From NCBI GenBank assembly GCA_021325235.1, contig JAJPHN010000044.1, positions 62,001 to 126,000 on the forward strand: DNA of 64,000 bases, read 5' to 3'. A program made the position numbers and the translations under genes. The notes under the pieces were generated by a model. That model had not been told where the DNA came from, ran no database searches, and saw nothing but the letters and a program-made list of their open reading frames with translations. This document shows positions 34,301 to 41,667 of this stretch, piece by piece. This stretch comes from Terriglobia bacterium. Its GTDB lineage: Bacteria > Acidobacteriota > Terriglobia > Bryobacterales > Bryobacteraceae. The stretch's first letter is position 1. Every line of letters begins with the position of its first letter.

Positions 34301-35060
34301 TATCGCGCAAAGTCTCAAACGCCCCGCCGTGAAACTCGTTCGTCCCGCTGCGGGTCACAAGCTCGATCGTCGCGGGCCGGTCGAACGCTGCTCCCGAACC
34401 TGCCGTTTCCACACGGTACTCCTGAACCGTATCCAGCCCCGGCTGTACCCGCGACATGCCGCCCCCAAAACGATCCACGTACGACATGCCGTCCAGCAGA
34501 ATCTCAGTCGAACCAACCATCATGCCGTTGGTACGGGGGCTCGACGCACCCTGCGTATTCTGCCCGCCCTCCACGCCCGGCGTCAGCGAAAACAGATTCG
34601 TGATCTGGCGCCCGTTGAGCGGCAGATCGTGAATCTCTTTCGCCGTTTTGATGTCGCTGATTTGCGAACCCTCGGTCGAGACCATGGGCGCCGCGTCGCT
34701 CACCTCCACCTTCGATTGCACATTGCCGACTTTCAGCGACGCATCCACCGTCAGCGTCTGGCCGGCCTCGAGCGTGAAGTCAGTCTCCCAGGTGCTGAAG
34801 CCGGGCGCGGTAACCGTCAGATGATACGGACCCACAAGAAGGCTGCCGAAGTAATAAATGCCGGAATCGTTCGATGTGGCCGTCCGCACAGCGCCCGTGC
34901 TGGTGCTGGTCAGCGTGGCGCTCGCCTTGGGAACAAAACCTCCCGACTGATCGGTGATCGTTCCGCTAACCACCCCCCGCCCGGATTGCGCGACGAGACA
35001 AACCGCGCCCATGAGCAAGACCAGAAGTGACTTTCTGACATCTGTTAAGTAAGTCGCCAC
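31389..35060 (-). CDS. Oar-like TonB-dependent outer-membrane receptor with carboxypeptidase-regulatory N-terminus
   Basis: 1,223 residues; GTG start giving MATYLTDVRKSLLVLLMGAVCLVAQ as signal peptide. A CarboxypepD_reg beta-sandwich (GVVSGTITDQSGGFVPKASATL...SGIYYFGSLLVGPYHLTV) comes first. A plug domain (IHDLPLNGRQITNLFSLTPGVEGG) and a long barrel rich in aromatic strands follow, ending in RIIQVGARLEF with the C-terminal Phe typical of outer-membrane proteins. The substrate is unknown, perhaps complex glycans or peptides. It is the first gene of the minus-strand block reaching to 26436, which suggests uptake coupled to hydrolysis by the phosphatase/sulfatase-fold enzymes. Confidence 0.93.
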   Translation of the reverse strand: MATYLTDVRKSLLVLLMGAVCLVAQSGRGVVSGTITDQSGGFVPKASATLTSTSTGAVRTATSNDSGIYYFGSLLVGPYHLTVTAPGFSTWETDFTLEAGQTLTVDASLKVGNVQSKVEVSDAAPMVSTEGSQISDIKTAKEIHDLPLNGRQITNLFSLTPGVEGGQNTQGASSPRTNGMMVGSTEILLDGMSYVDRFGGGMSRVQPGLDTVQEYRVETAGSGAAFDRPATIELVTRSGTNEFHGGAFETLRDNYGGLVARAIQDSNTPAKLIRNEFGWFVGGPVKRNKAFFFYDQELLKQRQQVFSQIAVPTAAMWNGDFSNAYADAAGDKITLYNPYTTNPTTGARQPFPGNIIPQNLLNTQVLNGFKSVTPLPSGPTANQNPWLGPNWEGYYPQNTDTNSITGRFDQVFSERNNLSVRYTQSLYDYLQTGGHYGYPPPGVSNATGSSAQKSNIINVTAHYTHTFSASLLNDFQASALRSGNTQGTGADNINWDAKLGLPNPFGATGWPTVYTDAYSMFYGGGWDSDNHKAQKMTQYELDDNVTWIKGKHSFKFGFKGRSEYNNVEELQQAQGSDFFDGSWTGLYNASAQAQTPFTGSGLASLELGIPGYLSNQFNRGFFYFKQKEFGIFGEDTWKITPKLTVSLGLRWNDWTPYKEKYNRMDTIDLNSLSPTSMQVVLPGNTTLGSIPGLPPAVIQAWGNRGLTAVSANSIHYPSALTPNVLTDFAPHLAVAYRLGEKWVLRGGYSTFYWPMPLSQILQSMRINPPLNLRYENTLDTQNGNNGVYSLTAIPTSADMLGAGGTATVSPSAVSVAAQSLLVLDGRNWNDDRMQEWTFTIERQLSPSLVMKLAYIGNHGSNLQQSWDENAPLTKYNYQLLNNVQAPTQAYQRQYDPNWNLTGQFGVVMHNGYSNSNSAQFILDKRYSNGLNFTFSYAYTHTMTTNDAGGFTFGGNGGINAVATGGGNQGGGSSGSVPAVNELLGAPNISDSARQRLLYTNSSQVPPQRITWTGLYQLPFGRGKKYLANTNRAVDALVGGWQIGFIGTWDGGFWMGNNAGEYQWRSPVIGSGRHITMNIFGNNQMLWFAGDFDPSQATNVNLAALYTYVPLNRADRAIHPAGANFDGYVNQVLSNGTVIPTNIGDNLSPNARNFMLGPKAWNQDLSAFKYFTITERVRLRMSGDFFNAFNHPLLNNPDATTGLINLSSQPNSPRIIQVGARLEF

Positions 35061-35194
35061 AGCACCACCTGCCTCATGCTGAAGTTATGGAGTGAAAGCA
35101 GAATACCAGATTCCCGAATCGGCTGCAAACAGAAATTTCACAACTCCGTTGCAGAACGATTTCATCCGCCGCAGGCAGACCGTGCGTACTCATA

Positions 35195-35219
35195 TATAAT
35201 TGAAGCGAGACGAAAGAGG
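35195..35219 (+). promoter_or_regulatory. tatA promoter -10 box and ribosome binding site
   Basis: A perfect TATAAT (35195-35200) lies 28 nt before the tatA ATG; no good -35 hexamer is seen 17 bp upstream. AAAGAGG (35213-35219) is placed 8 nt before the ATG as the ribosome binding site. Confidence 0.5.
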
Positions 35220-35227
35220 TCTACGAC

Positions 35228-35452
35228 ATGTTTGAGGGTTTATTCTCTCCCCAGCACTTGCTGATCATCCTGGCAGTGGCACTGTTTGTGTTCGGTCCGA
35301 AGAAGCTGCCGGAACTGGGGCAGGGTCTCGGTAAAGGCATTCGATCCTTCAAAGACAGCATGAAGGCCGCCACCGAAGAGCCGGAAAAGATCGATCGCCC
35401 CGCGGCTACGACCAACACGGCCTCCAGCTCGACACCCAACGAAGCGAAGTAA
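35228..35452 (+). CDS. tatA: Sec-independent translocase subunit TatA/TatE
   Basis: 74 residues. MFEGLFSPQHLLIILAVALFVFGPKKLPELGQGLGKGIRSFK has the single membrane helix, the FGPKKLPE hinge and the amphipathic helix of TatA; the Thr/Ser-rich tail is variable. TatA forms the pore of the twin-arginine pathway. Several genes in the window carry Tat-type leaders (for example 23764 and 39967), but tatB and tatC are not here. Divergent from the TonB receptor gene. Confidence 0.95.
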   Translation: MFEGLFSPQHLLIILAVALFVFGPKKLPELGQGLGKGIRSFKDSMKAATEEPEKIDRPAATTNTASSSTPNEAK

Positions 35453-35841
35453 GCTCCAGGCTTTTTCGATCAAAAGAAATTTAAATCCGGGCAGCGCGCC
35501 GTGCATCCCTCGCGCCTGCCTGCATCCCTCCAGTCCGTTTTCACCCGTTCCCCCGACCGCGTAACGCAGCAAATTTTTCACCGCACGGCAAGAAATTCCG
35601 CTGCGCGCCTGTTCGCCCGCGCCCTGGTATCAGCCCGGTAAATCCCGGCAAGTCTATGTGTAAGCGGAGCTTATGGGTTCCAGCGTTATTTCTCCAACGC
35701 TTGGTACCAAAACTGCCCTATTCCCAACCGGCAAGGTGATATCGACACCGGCCCAAGCCTAAGCAGTTTTTGGCAACTCCGATCAACAAAACGACAACAG
35801 TTTTGAAAGCAGACGAACATTTCAGGAGCGGTGAAGCGAAC
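35453..35841. other. 389-bp intergenic stretch without a gene
   Basis: No convincing reading frame. It contains a short direct repeat of GCATCCCTC (near 35513-35530) and an inverted pair CCAAAACTGC / GCAGTTTTTGG (about 35707 and 35763). It probably holds the leader and promoter of the sigma-like gene. Nothing else was recognised. Confidence 0.5.
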
Positions 35842-36396
35842 ATGACGACAGAAGATTTCGGCAGAGCCTATCAGAAGGGCTTCAACCTGACCGTGCGATT
35901 TCTCGTTTCGCGGGGTCTTTCCTACGATGCGGCATTAGACACGGCGCAGGCGGCCTGGGCAAAGGGCTGGGAGCGCCGCGAGCAATTGCGTGACCCGAGT
36001 CTGGTTCTGACCTGGACCAACAGTATTGCGCTCAATATCCACAGAACGTTTCTGCGGCGCGAACCGCAGACCCAAACACTCCCCGAGCTGCAGGCGCCCC
36101 CGCGCATGAACGTGGCGGCCATCGACGTGAAGCGAATTTTGAAAGAATGCAAGCCCAACGATCGCGTGGTTCTCGAAGGCCACTACATCGAGGGATACAA
36201 GGTTCAGGAAATTGCGCGCCAGCATGGATGGTCGGAAACCGCAGTTCGCATCCGGCTGCTGCGCGCCCGCCGCAGTGTGGAGAGACGACTCAGCCGGCCC
36301 AAGCATGCCCGGCTGCGCGATCTCGCCGCGAAAACGAAGCAGGCTCTGGCCAGTGCACTCGAGGTTCCCGCGACGCTTGAGGCCAAGGTAGCCTAG
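35842..36396 (+). CDS. ECF-like RNA polymerase sigma factor
   Basis: 184 residues from the ATG at 35842, which has an AGGAG sequence (35823-35827) about 14 nt upstream; the frame also opens from a TTG at 35770. The N-terminal half resembles sigma region 2 (YQKGFNLTVRFLVSRGLSYDAALDTAQAAWAKGWERREQ...NSIALNIHRTFLRR). The C-terminal half is region 4 (PNDRVVLEGHYIEGYKVQEIARQHGWSETAVRIRLLRARRSVERRL). An adjacent anti-sigma gene was not found. It ends before a strong terminator at 36419. The family is likely; its regulon is unknown. Confidence 0.72.
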   Translation: MTTEDFGRAYQKGFNLTVRFLVSRGLSYDAALDTAQAAWAKGWERREQLRDPSLVLTWTNSIALNIHRTFLRREPQTQTLPELQAPPRMNVAAIDVKRILKECKPNDRVVLEGHYIEGYKVQEIARQHGWSETAVRIRLLRARRSVERRLSRPKHARLRDLAAKTKQALASALEVPATLEAKVA

Positions 36397-36418
36397 ACAG
36401 ATACCACGTTTGTTCATC

Positions 36419-36458
36419 AAAGAGCACGGCACGCATCGTAATGTGTCGTGCTCTTTTT
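36419..36458 (+). terminator. Rho-independent terminator of the sigma-like gene
   Basis: The stem AAAGAGCACGGCACG pairs with TGTGTCGTGCTCTTT (15 bp with two G-U pairs), the loop is CATCGTAA, and a short T-run follows. It lies 22 bp after the stop codon at 36396. It is also symmetrical enough to act on the opposite strand. Confidence 0.85.
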
Positions 36459-36467
36459 GCTGTTTAT

Positions 36468-36497
36468 AGTGGGGCGGACCTCCAGGTCCCGCGGTGT
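36468..36497. repeat. REP-like intergenic element (copy 2)
   Basis: AGTGGGGCGGAC is identical to the start of the element at 7155 and is followed by a small palindrome GGACC-TCCA-GGTCC. Both copies lie between genes. Confidence 0.4.
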
Positions 36498-36671
36498 GCT
36501 TCTTTGGCGGGAACAAGATCAGCAATCGGCTTGCGTCGCGCGTCGTACCCTCGTTCGCGCCCATTCACAAATTTCCAAAAGTATCTTTCTCCCGCCATAC
36601 CAGCCAGTTCCCGCTCAATCGTCCCTACGCCCCATCGGCCCCCATGCTCCCGTAAACACAGGAGACCTTGC

Positions 36672-37346
36672 ATGGAATTCACCAATCAGTCCGCTTCCGC
36701 TATCGACCGCGCTGCCGTAAATCGCGCCAACGCCCAATACTCAACCGGCCCAAAAACCGACGAGGGGAAGCAGCGTTCCTCCCAGAATTCGTTCAAACAC
36801 GGCGTTTACTCCAGGTCCTTGATCCTCCCCACCGAGAATCCGCAGGAATTCAAAGAACTCCGCGAGGCGCTCTTCGCCGAGCACAATCCAGCCACCGCTA
36901 CCGAAAATGTCCTGGTCGACGAACTCGTCCACAACGCCTGGCGGATTCGCCGCTACCGGCGTCTCGAGATCAGTGCGCTCGATGCCCCACACTGCGAAGG
37001 CGGCCACAATTTCAAACTGATGGCTGTCGTCGAGCGTGCCCTCGCCTCCTCCGAACGCGGCTTCCATCGCGCCCTCACCGCTCTCCACAAACTACAAAAA
37101 GAACGTGGCTTCGTTCCTCAAAATCAAACCGCGGTGCACGACGACACTTCTGCTAAACCCAATAGGGAGACCGAACCACGAAGCCTGAGCGATGTAGAAA
37201 GTCCGGCAAATGGCTTCGTTTCTGCAAATACTCAGGCCCTCGATCGCGGCTCGGTTCGGACCGCTGGCTTCGTTCCTCAAATTTCATCTACAACGGCCGC
37301 CGAAACCGGGATTCCCGCGCCGCCCGTTACGAAATGCGCCGCCTAG
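36672..37346 (+). CDS. Hypothetical protein with a conserved NRANAQ-STGPKT-EGK start and 3' DNA repeats
   Basis: 224 residues from the ATG at 36672 (MEFTNQSASAIDRAAVNRANAQ). The opening NRANAQYSTGPKTDEGKQRSSQNSFKHGVYS is a pattern I associate with uncharacterised proteins common in Acidobacteria. A helical middle part (LVDELVHNAWRIRRYRRLEI) follows. The last third is low complexity and holds three near-identical 17-18-bp DNA repeats (37106, 37211, 37265) that encode GFVPQ, GFVSA and GFVPQ. No function can be assigned. Confidence 0.6.
   Translation: MEFTNQSASAIDRAAVNRANAQYSTGPKTDEGKQRSSQNSFKHGVYSRSLILPTENPQEFKELREALFAEHNPATATENVLVDELVHNAWRIRRYRRLEISALDAPHCEGGHNFKLMAVVERALASSERGFHRALTALHKLQKERGFVPQNQTAVHDDTSAKPNRETEPRSLSDVESPANGFVSANTQALDRGSVRTAGFVPQISSTTAAETGIPAPPVTKCAA
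37106..37281 (+). repeat. Three copies of a TGGCTTCGTTCCTCAAA repeat
   Basis: Copies lie at 37106-37122, 37211-37228 (TGGCTTCGTTTCTGCAAA, diverged) and 37265-37281, spaced 105 and 54 bp apart. All are inside the 3' third of the hypothetical gene, in the same reading frame. Confidence 0.65.
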
Positions 37347-37398
37347 TACCTGATTGCGGAAATTCGCGTACAGCTAATTGCCTAGCGAGTCGAAATCT

Positions 37399-37818
37399 CT
37401 ACAGCAGTTCCGAGGAGCTGAAGAAAAACGGCACTTCGATCGCGGCCGTTTCCTTGGAATCCGAGCCGTGCACGGAATTGCGTTCAATATTTTCGGCAAA
37501 CTTCTTGCGAATCGTGCCCTCGGCTGCTTTCGCCGGATCGGTTGCGCCCATCAGCTCGCGCCACTTCGCAATCGCATCTTCGCGTTCGAGCACCAGCAGG
37601 ACGGCTTTGCCCTCCGTCATGAAATTCACCAGGCCGCCAAAGAACGGACGAGCCTTATGAACTTCGTAGAAAGCCTCGGCCTGCGGCTTCGAAATGTGAT
37701 GCGTCTTCAGTGCGACCACGCGAAAGCCATTCTCTTCAATCAGAGCCAAAATCTTGCCCAGATGCCCGTTCTTCACCGCGTCGGGCTTGATCATTCCAAA
37801 CGTACGTTCGAGAGCCAT
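37399..37818 (-). CDS. ndk: Nucleoside diphosphate kinase
   Basis: 139 residues. MALERTFGMIKPDAVKNGHLGKIL and the C-terminal NSVHGSDS (catalytic phospho-histidine in VHGSD) are the family hallmarks. It transfers phosphate from ATP to nucleoside diphosphates. It lies 19 bp downstream of sucD on the same strand, so sucC-sucD-ndk is probably one operon, linking nucleotide pools with the GTP/ATP-forming succinyl-CoA step. Confidence 0.97.
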   Translation of the reverse strand: MALERTFGMIKPDAVKNGHLGKILALIEENGFRVVALKTHHISKPQAEAFYEVHKARPFFGGLVNFMTEGKAVLLVLEREDAIAKWRELMGATDPAKAAEGTIRKKFAENIERNSVHGSDSKETAAIEVPFFFSSSELL

Positions 37819-37837
37819 TCTGAAATCGTGATTCCTT

Positions 37838-38719
37838 TTAGTGTTTCGCTTGCAACGCTTCGCGCATCTTCTCGCCCATCATCGCCGGGCTCGGACAAAC
37901 GATAATGCCCGCGTCCGACATCGCCTTCAGTTTGTCTTCTGCTTTGCCGGAGCCACCCGAAATAATCGCGCCCGCGTGGCCCATCCGCCGTCCCGGAGGC
38001 GCGGTCTGCCCCGCAATGAACCCGACCACCGGTTTCTTCACATGCGCCTTCACGTAAGCCGCGGCCGTTTCTTCCGCATTGCCGCCGATTTCGCCGATCA
38101 TGATGATTGCGTGCGTGTCGGGATCTTCGTTAAAGAGCCGGATCGCGTCGGTAAAACTGGTGCCGATAATCGGATCACCGCCGATACCGATACAGGTCGA
38201 TTGCCCAATGCCCAGTTTCGTCAACTGCCCCACCGCTTCGTACGTCAGCGTGCCCGAGCGCGAAACAATGCCGACGTGACCAGGCAGATGAATGTGGCCG
38301 GGCATGATGCCGATTTTGCACTTTCCGGGCGTAATCACACCCGGGCAATTCGGGCCAACCAGCCGCGTCTTTGGCTTCGTTTTGAGATACGCCCAGACGC
38401 GCTCCATATCCGCCAGCGGAATGCCTTCGGTGATGCAGATCACCAGCGGCAATTCGGCATCGGCCGCTTCCATAATCGCGTCCGCCGCAAACGGAGGCGG
38501 CACGAAAATCACAGAGGCATTCGCGCCGGTCTTTGCCACCGCTTCCTGCACCGTGTTGAACACAGGCCGGTCAAGATGCGTCTGTCCACCCTTGCCTGGC
38601 GTGGTTCCACCCACGACATTCGTGCCGTACTTGATCGCCTGCTCGGCGTGGAACGTGCCTTCGCGCCCAGTGAATCCCTGAAACAGAACTTTTGTGTTTT
38701 GGTCGATGAGTACGCTCAT
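37838..38719 (-). CDS. sucD: Succinyl-CoA ligase alpha subunit
   Basis: 293 residues. [29 protein letters not shown] is the CoA-binding start. [22 protein letters not shown] and [14 protein letters not shown] carry the family motifs, with the phosphorylated His in GHAGA. It makes succinate and nucleotide triphosphate from succinyl-CoA in the TCA cycle with SucC. Its start overlaps the sucC stop by 4 bp (38716-38719), so the two are translationally coupled. Confidence 0.97.
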   Translation of the reverse strand: MSVLIDQNTKVLFQGFTGREGTFHAEQAIKYGTNVVGGTTPGKGGQTHLDRPVFNTVQEAVAKTGANASVIFVPPPFAADAIMEAADAELPLVICITEGIPLADMERVWAYLKTKPKTRLVGPNCPGVITPGKCKIGIMPGHIHLPGHVGIVSRSGTLTYEAVGQLTKLGIGQSTCIGIGGDPIIGTSFTDAIRLFNEDPDTHAIIMIGEIGGNAEETAAAYVKAHVKKPVVGFIAGQTAPPGRRMGHAGAIISGGSGKAEDKLKAMSDAGIIVCPSPAMMGEKMREALQAKH

Positions 38720-39873
38720 TTCGCCAGCTTCACCACTTTCTCGGCGGCGTCCTTCATACCGTCCGCAACTGTAAAATTCAACCCCGATTCGGTCAGAATC
38801 TTTTGACCCAGCTCGACGTTCGTTCCTTCCATGCGCACCACCACCGGAATCTTGATCTCGAGTTCGCGCGCAGCCGACACAACGCCGTTTGCCAGAGTGT
38901 CGCAGCGCAGGATGCCGCCGAAAATATTGATCAGAACCGCTTTCACACTGCGGTCGGAAAGCAGAATGCGAAACGCGTTCTTGATCTGTTCGGCATTGGC
39001 GCCCCCGCCGACATCGAGGAAGTTCGCCGGCTGTCCGCCCGCGTATTTGATGATGTCCATCGTCGCCATGGCCAGGCCCGCGCCATTCACCATGCAGGCA
39101 ATCGTTCCATCCAGCTTGATGTAATTCAGCCCGAACCGCGATGCTTCCACTTCGAGCGGATCTTCTTCGTTCAGATCGCGCAGCTCCAGCAGATCCTTGT
39201 GGCGATACAGCGCGTTGTCGTCAAGATTGATCTTGGCGTCCAGCGCATAGACCTTGCCGTCTTTGGTGAGAATGAACGGGTTGATTTCGGCCAGCGAGCC
39301 GTCGATACCGATGTACGCCTTCGAAAGCGCAATCATCGCGGCGGCCGCAGCATTCGCGCTCGCAGGCGGGATGCCGATACCGAACGCCAGTTTGCGCGCC
39401 TGAAACGGAAGCAGTTCCTGACCAGGCGCGAGCGGTTCGCGCAAAATCAGCTCGGGCGTCTTCGCCGCGACCTCTTCGATTTCGACGCCGCCCTCTTTCG
39501 ACGCCATGAAAACCGTCTGCCCAATCGCGCGATCCAGAACGAGCCCGAGATAGAGCTCGCGCTCGATCGGCAACGTCTCTTCTATCAGCAAACGCTGCAC
39601 CACCCGGCCCTCGGGACCGGTCTGATGCGTCACGAGCGTCATCCCGAGCATCTTCTTCGCGATCTCGGCGGCTTCGTTGGCGTCTTTCGCGATCTTGACT
39701 CCGCCGCCTTTGCCGCGTCCTCCCGCATGAATCTGCGCTTTCACAACAACACTGCCGCCGATTTTTTTGGCAGCGGCTTCGGCTTCTTCCACCGTGTACG
39801 CGACTTCGCCGCGCGGCACGGGAACGCCGTATTTGGCGAGGATCGCCTTCGCCTGATACTCGTGTATCTTCAT
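38716..39873 (-). CDS. sucC: Succinyl-CoA ligase beta subunit
   Basis: 385 residues. The start [25 protein letters not shown] and the ATP-grasp features ([50 protein letters not shown]) identify SucC. The phosphate loop [19 protein letters not shown] is present. First gene of the sucC-sucD-ndk set, divergent from the fucosidase gene with a 93-bp gap. Confidence 0.97.
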   Translation of the reverse strand: MKIHEYQAKAILAKYGVPVPRGEVAYTVEEAEAAAKKIGGSVVVKAQIHAGGRGKGGGVKIAKDANEAAEIAKKMLGMTLVTHQTGPEGRVVQRLLIEETLPIERELYLGLVLDRAIGQTVFMASKEGGVEIEEVAAKTPELILREPLAPGQELLPFQARKLAFGIGIPPASANAAAAAMIALSKAYIGIDGSLAEINPFILTKDGKVYALDAKINLDDNALYRHKDLLELRDLNEEDPLEVEASRFGLNYIKLDGTIACMVNGAGLAMATMDIIKYAGGQPANFLDVGGGANAEQIKNAFRILLSDRSVKAVLINIFGGILRCDTLANGVVSAARELEIKIPVVVRMEGTNVELGQKILTESGLNFTVADGMKDAAEKVVKLAK

Positions 39874-39966
39874 ATGGATGCGGCGCGATGGGGCGCGCCA
39901 AAGGCTAGTGTAGCCTGTGGGTATGCTGCGAACCGGCGGAAATCATGTGAGGCTGTGCCGGGCCGC

Positions 39967-41325
39967 GTGAAACTCACACGGCGCTCCCTTTTGCTTTCCG
40001 CGGTTGCCGCGAGTGGTCTTCGGGCCGAACAACCCTTCGGCGCAGTGCCTTCCCCGCGCCAGATTGCCTGGAGCAAACTCGAGTTCTGTAACTTCCTGCA
40101 CTTCACCGTCAACACCTTCACCGATAAGGAATGGGGCTACGGCGACGAAGATCCGCGTGTCTTCAATCCGACGCACTTCGATGCCGACGCCATCGCAGAG
40201 GTATTGCAGCAGGCCGGCAGCAAAGGCGTGATCCTGACGGCCAAGCACCACGACGGCTTCTGCCTTTGGCCCACCAAAACGACCGATCATTCCATTCGCA
40301 ACAGCCCGTACAAAAACGGTAAAGGCGATATCGTGCGCGAACTTTCAGAAGCTGCGGCGCGCCGTGGATTGAGATTCGGCATCTACGTTTCCCCGTGGGA
40401 CCGCCATCAGGCGAGTTACGGGCGGCCCGAGTACCTCACCATCTATCGGGAGCAGATCCGCGAGCTGCTCAGCAGCTACGGTCCGCTTTTCGAGATCTGG
40501 CACGACGGCGCAAACGGCGGCGATGGATACTACGGCGGTGCGCGTGAAAAGCGCGTCATCGACAAGCTGCACTATTACGACTGGCCCGGCACCTGGGCGC
40601 TCGAACGCAAGCTGCAGCCCGGTGCATGTCTGTTCAGCGATGTGGGCCCGGACATCCGCTGGGTCGGCAATGAAAAAGGAATTGCAGGGCAGACGTGTTG
40701 GGCAACCTATACGCCGCGCTCGCCAAACGGAGGCCCGGGCTCTCCCGGCGACACCATCGAAGCCGAAAACAACACCGGCACGCGCAACGGCAAATACTGG
40801 ATGCCCGCCGAATGCGACGTCTCCATTCGCCCGGGCTGGTTCTGGCACGCCAGCGAGAACGACAAAGTGAAAACGCCGGATGAGCTGTTTGATCTGTACC
40901 TGAAATCCGTCGGCCGTGGTGCGAGCTTTCTGCTGAATGTGCCGCCCGACCGGCGCGGCTTGATTCATGAGAACGATGCCGCCTCGTTGCGCGAATTCGG
41001 CAGGCGCATACGCGAAACGTTCGGACGCGATCTTGCTCCCGAGGCCGCGCGCAGCACCGTTGGCAACGCGATCATTCTGGACCTGCCGCGCGAAACTATA
41101 GTCCGCTACGTGCGCCTGCGCGAAGAAATTGCGCTCGGCCAGCGCATCGGCGCTTTCGCCATCGACAGATGGAACGGCGGGGACTGGCAGGAAATGGGAA
41201 AGGGCACGAGTATCGGCATCTGCCGGATCGTTCCAATCGAGGCCGTAAAGGCAAAACGCGTGCGGCTTCGCATTCTGAAGACCGAAGCGCCGCCGAAAAT
41301 CGCCGAGTTCGCGCTGTACGCATGA
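39967..41325 (+). CDS. GH29 alpha-L-fucosidase, exported
   Basis: 452 residues from the GTG at 39967, which gives a Tat-like leader MKLTRRSLLLSAVAASG; GTG 39955 is an alternative and the frame extends upstream over sucC without reason. GH29 signatures are WGYGDEDPRVFNPTHFDADAIAEVL, GVILTAKHHDGFCLWPTKTTDHSI and FEIWHDGANGGDGYYGG, which holds the probable nucleophile Asp. The last 100 residues resemble the usual beta-sandwich C-terminal domain. It probably releases fucose from glycans in the periplasm. The sialidase-family gene downstream suggests glycan degradation as a theme. Confidence 0.9.
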   Translation: MKLTRRSLLLSAVAASGLRAEQPFGAVPSPRQIAWSKLEFCNFLHFTVNTFTDKEWGYGDEDPRVFNPTHFDADAIAEVLQQAGSKGVILTAKHHDGFCLWPTKTTDHSIRNSPYKNGKGDIVRELSEAAARRGLRFGIYVSPWDRHQASYGRPEYLTIYREQIRELLSSYGPLFEIWHDGANGGDGYYGGAREKRVIDKLHYYDWPGTWALERKLQPGACLFSDVGPDIRWVGNEKGIAGQTCWATYTPRSPNGGPGSPGDTIEAENNTGTRNGKYWMPAECDVSIRPGWFWHASENDKVKTPDELFDLYLKSVGRGASFLLNVPPDRRGLIHENDAASLREFGRRIRETFGRDLAPEAARSTVGNAIILDLPRETIVRYVRLREEIALGQRIGAFAIDRWNGGDWQEMGKGTSIGICRIVPIEAVKAKRVRLRILKTEAPPKIAEFALYA

Positions 41326-41352
41326 GAAAGTAGTGCGAGGGACAAATAGAGA

Positions 41353-41667
41353 ATGGGCTTTCAGCAATATCACGAACCACCCGACGAGCTTTCGCAGGAG
41401 ACGCGCACATTCGCGCGCATGATCGCTTCGCTGATCGAAGAGGCCGATGCCATCAACTGGTATCAGCAGCGCATGTCCGTTGAGAAGGACAAGGGCGCCA
41501 AGGCGATCATGGAAGACGCGCAGGGCGAAGAATTCAAGCACTTCGGCATGGATCTCGAATTTCTCCTCCGGCGCACACCCAAATGGCGCGACATTCTGAA
41601 AGGAATTCTGTTCCAGGATGGCGATATCGTGCAGCACGGCGAAAAAGCGGAGAAGGAGAACGACTGA
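41353..41667 (+). CDS. Encapsulated-ferritin-like (EncFtn) protein without a targeting tail
   Basis: 104 residues. YHEPPDELSQETR, the helix segment SLIEEADAINWYQQR and EDAQGEEFKHFGMDLEFLLRR follow the EncFtn pattern. The ferroxidase residues correspond to E30, E60 and H63 here, and W36-Y37 are kept. The entry-site glutamate after E30 is replaced by Asp32. The C-terminus (QHGEKAEKEND) has no encapsulin-loading peptide, and no encapsulin gene is within the window. Iron oxidation and storage is inferred. It lies 27 bp after the fucosidase gene and overlaps the sialidase-family start by 50 bp. Confidence 0.8.
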   Translation: MGFQQYHEPPDELSQETRTFARMIASLIEEADAINWYQQRMSVEKDKGAKAIMEDAQGEEFKHFGMDLEFLLRRTPKWRDILKGILFQDGDIVQHGEKAEKEND

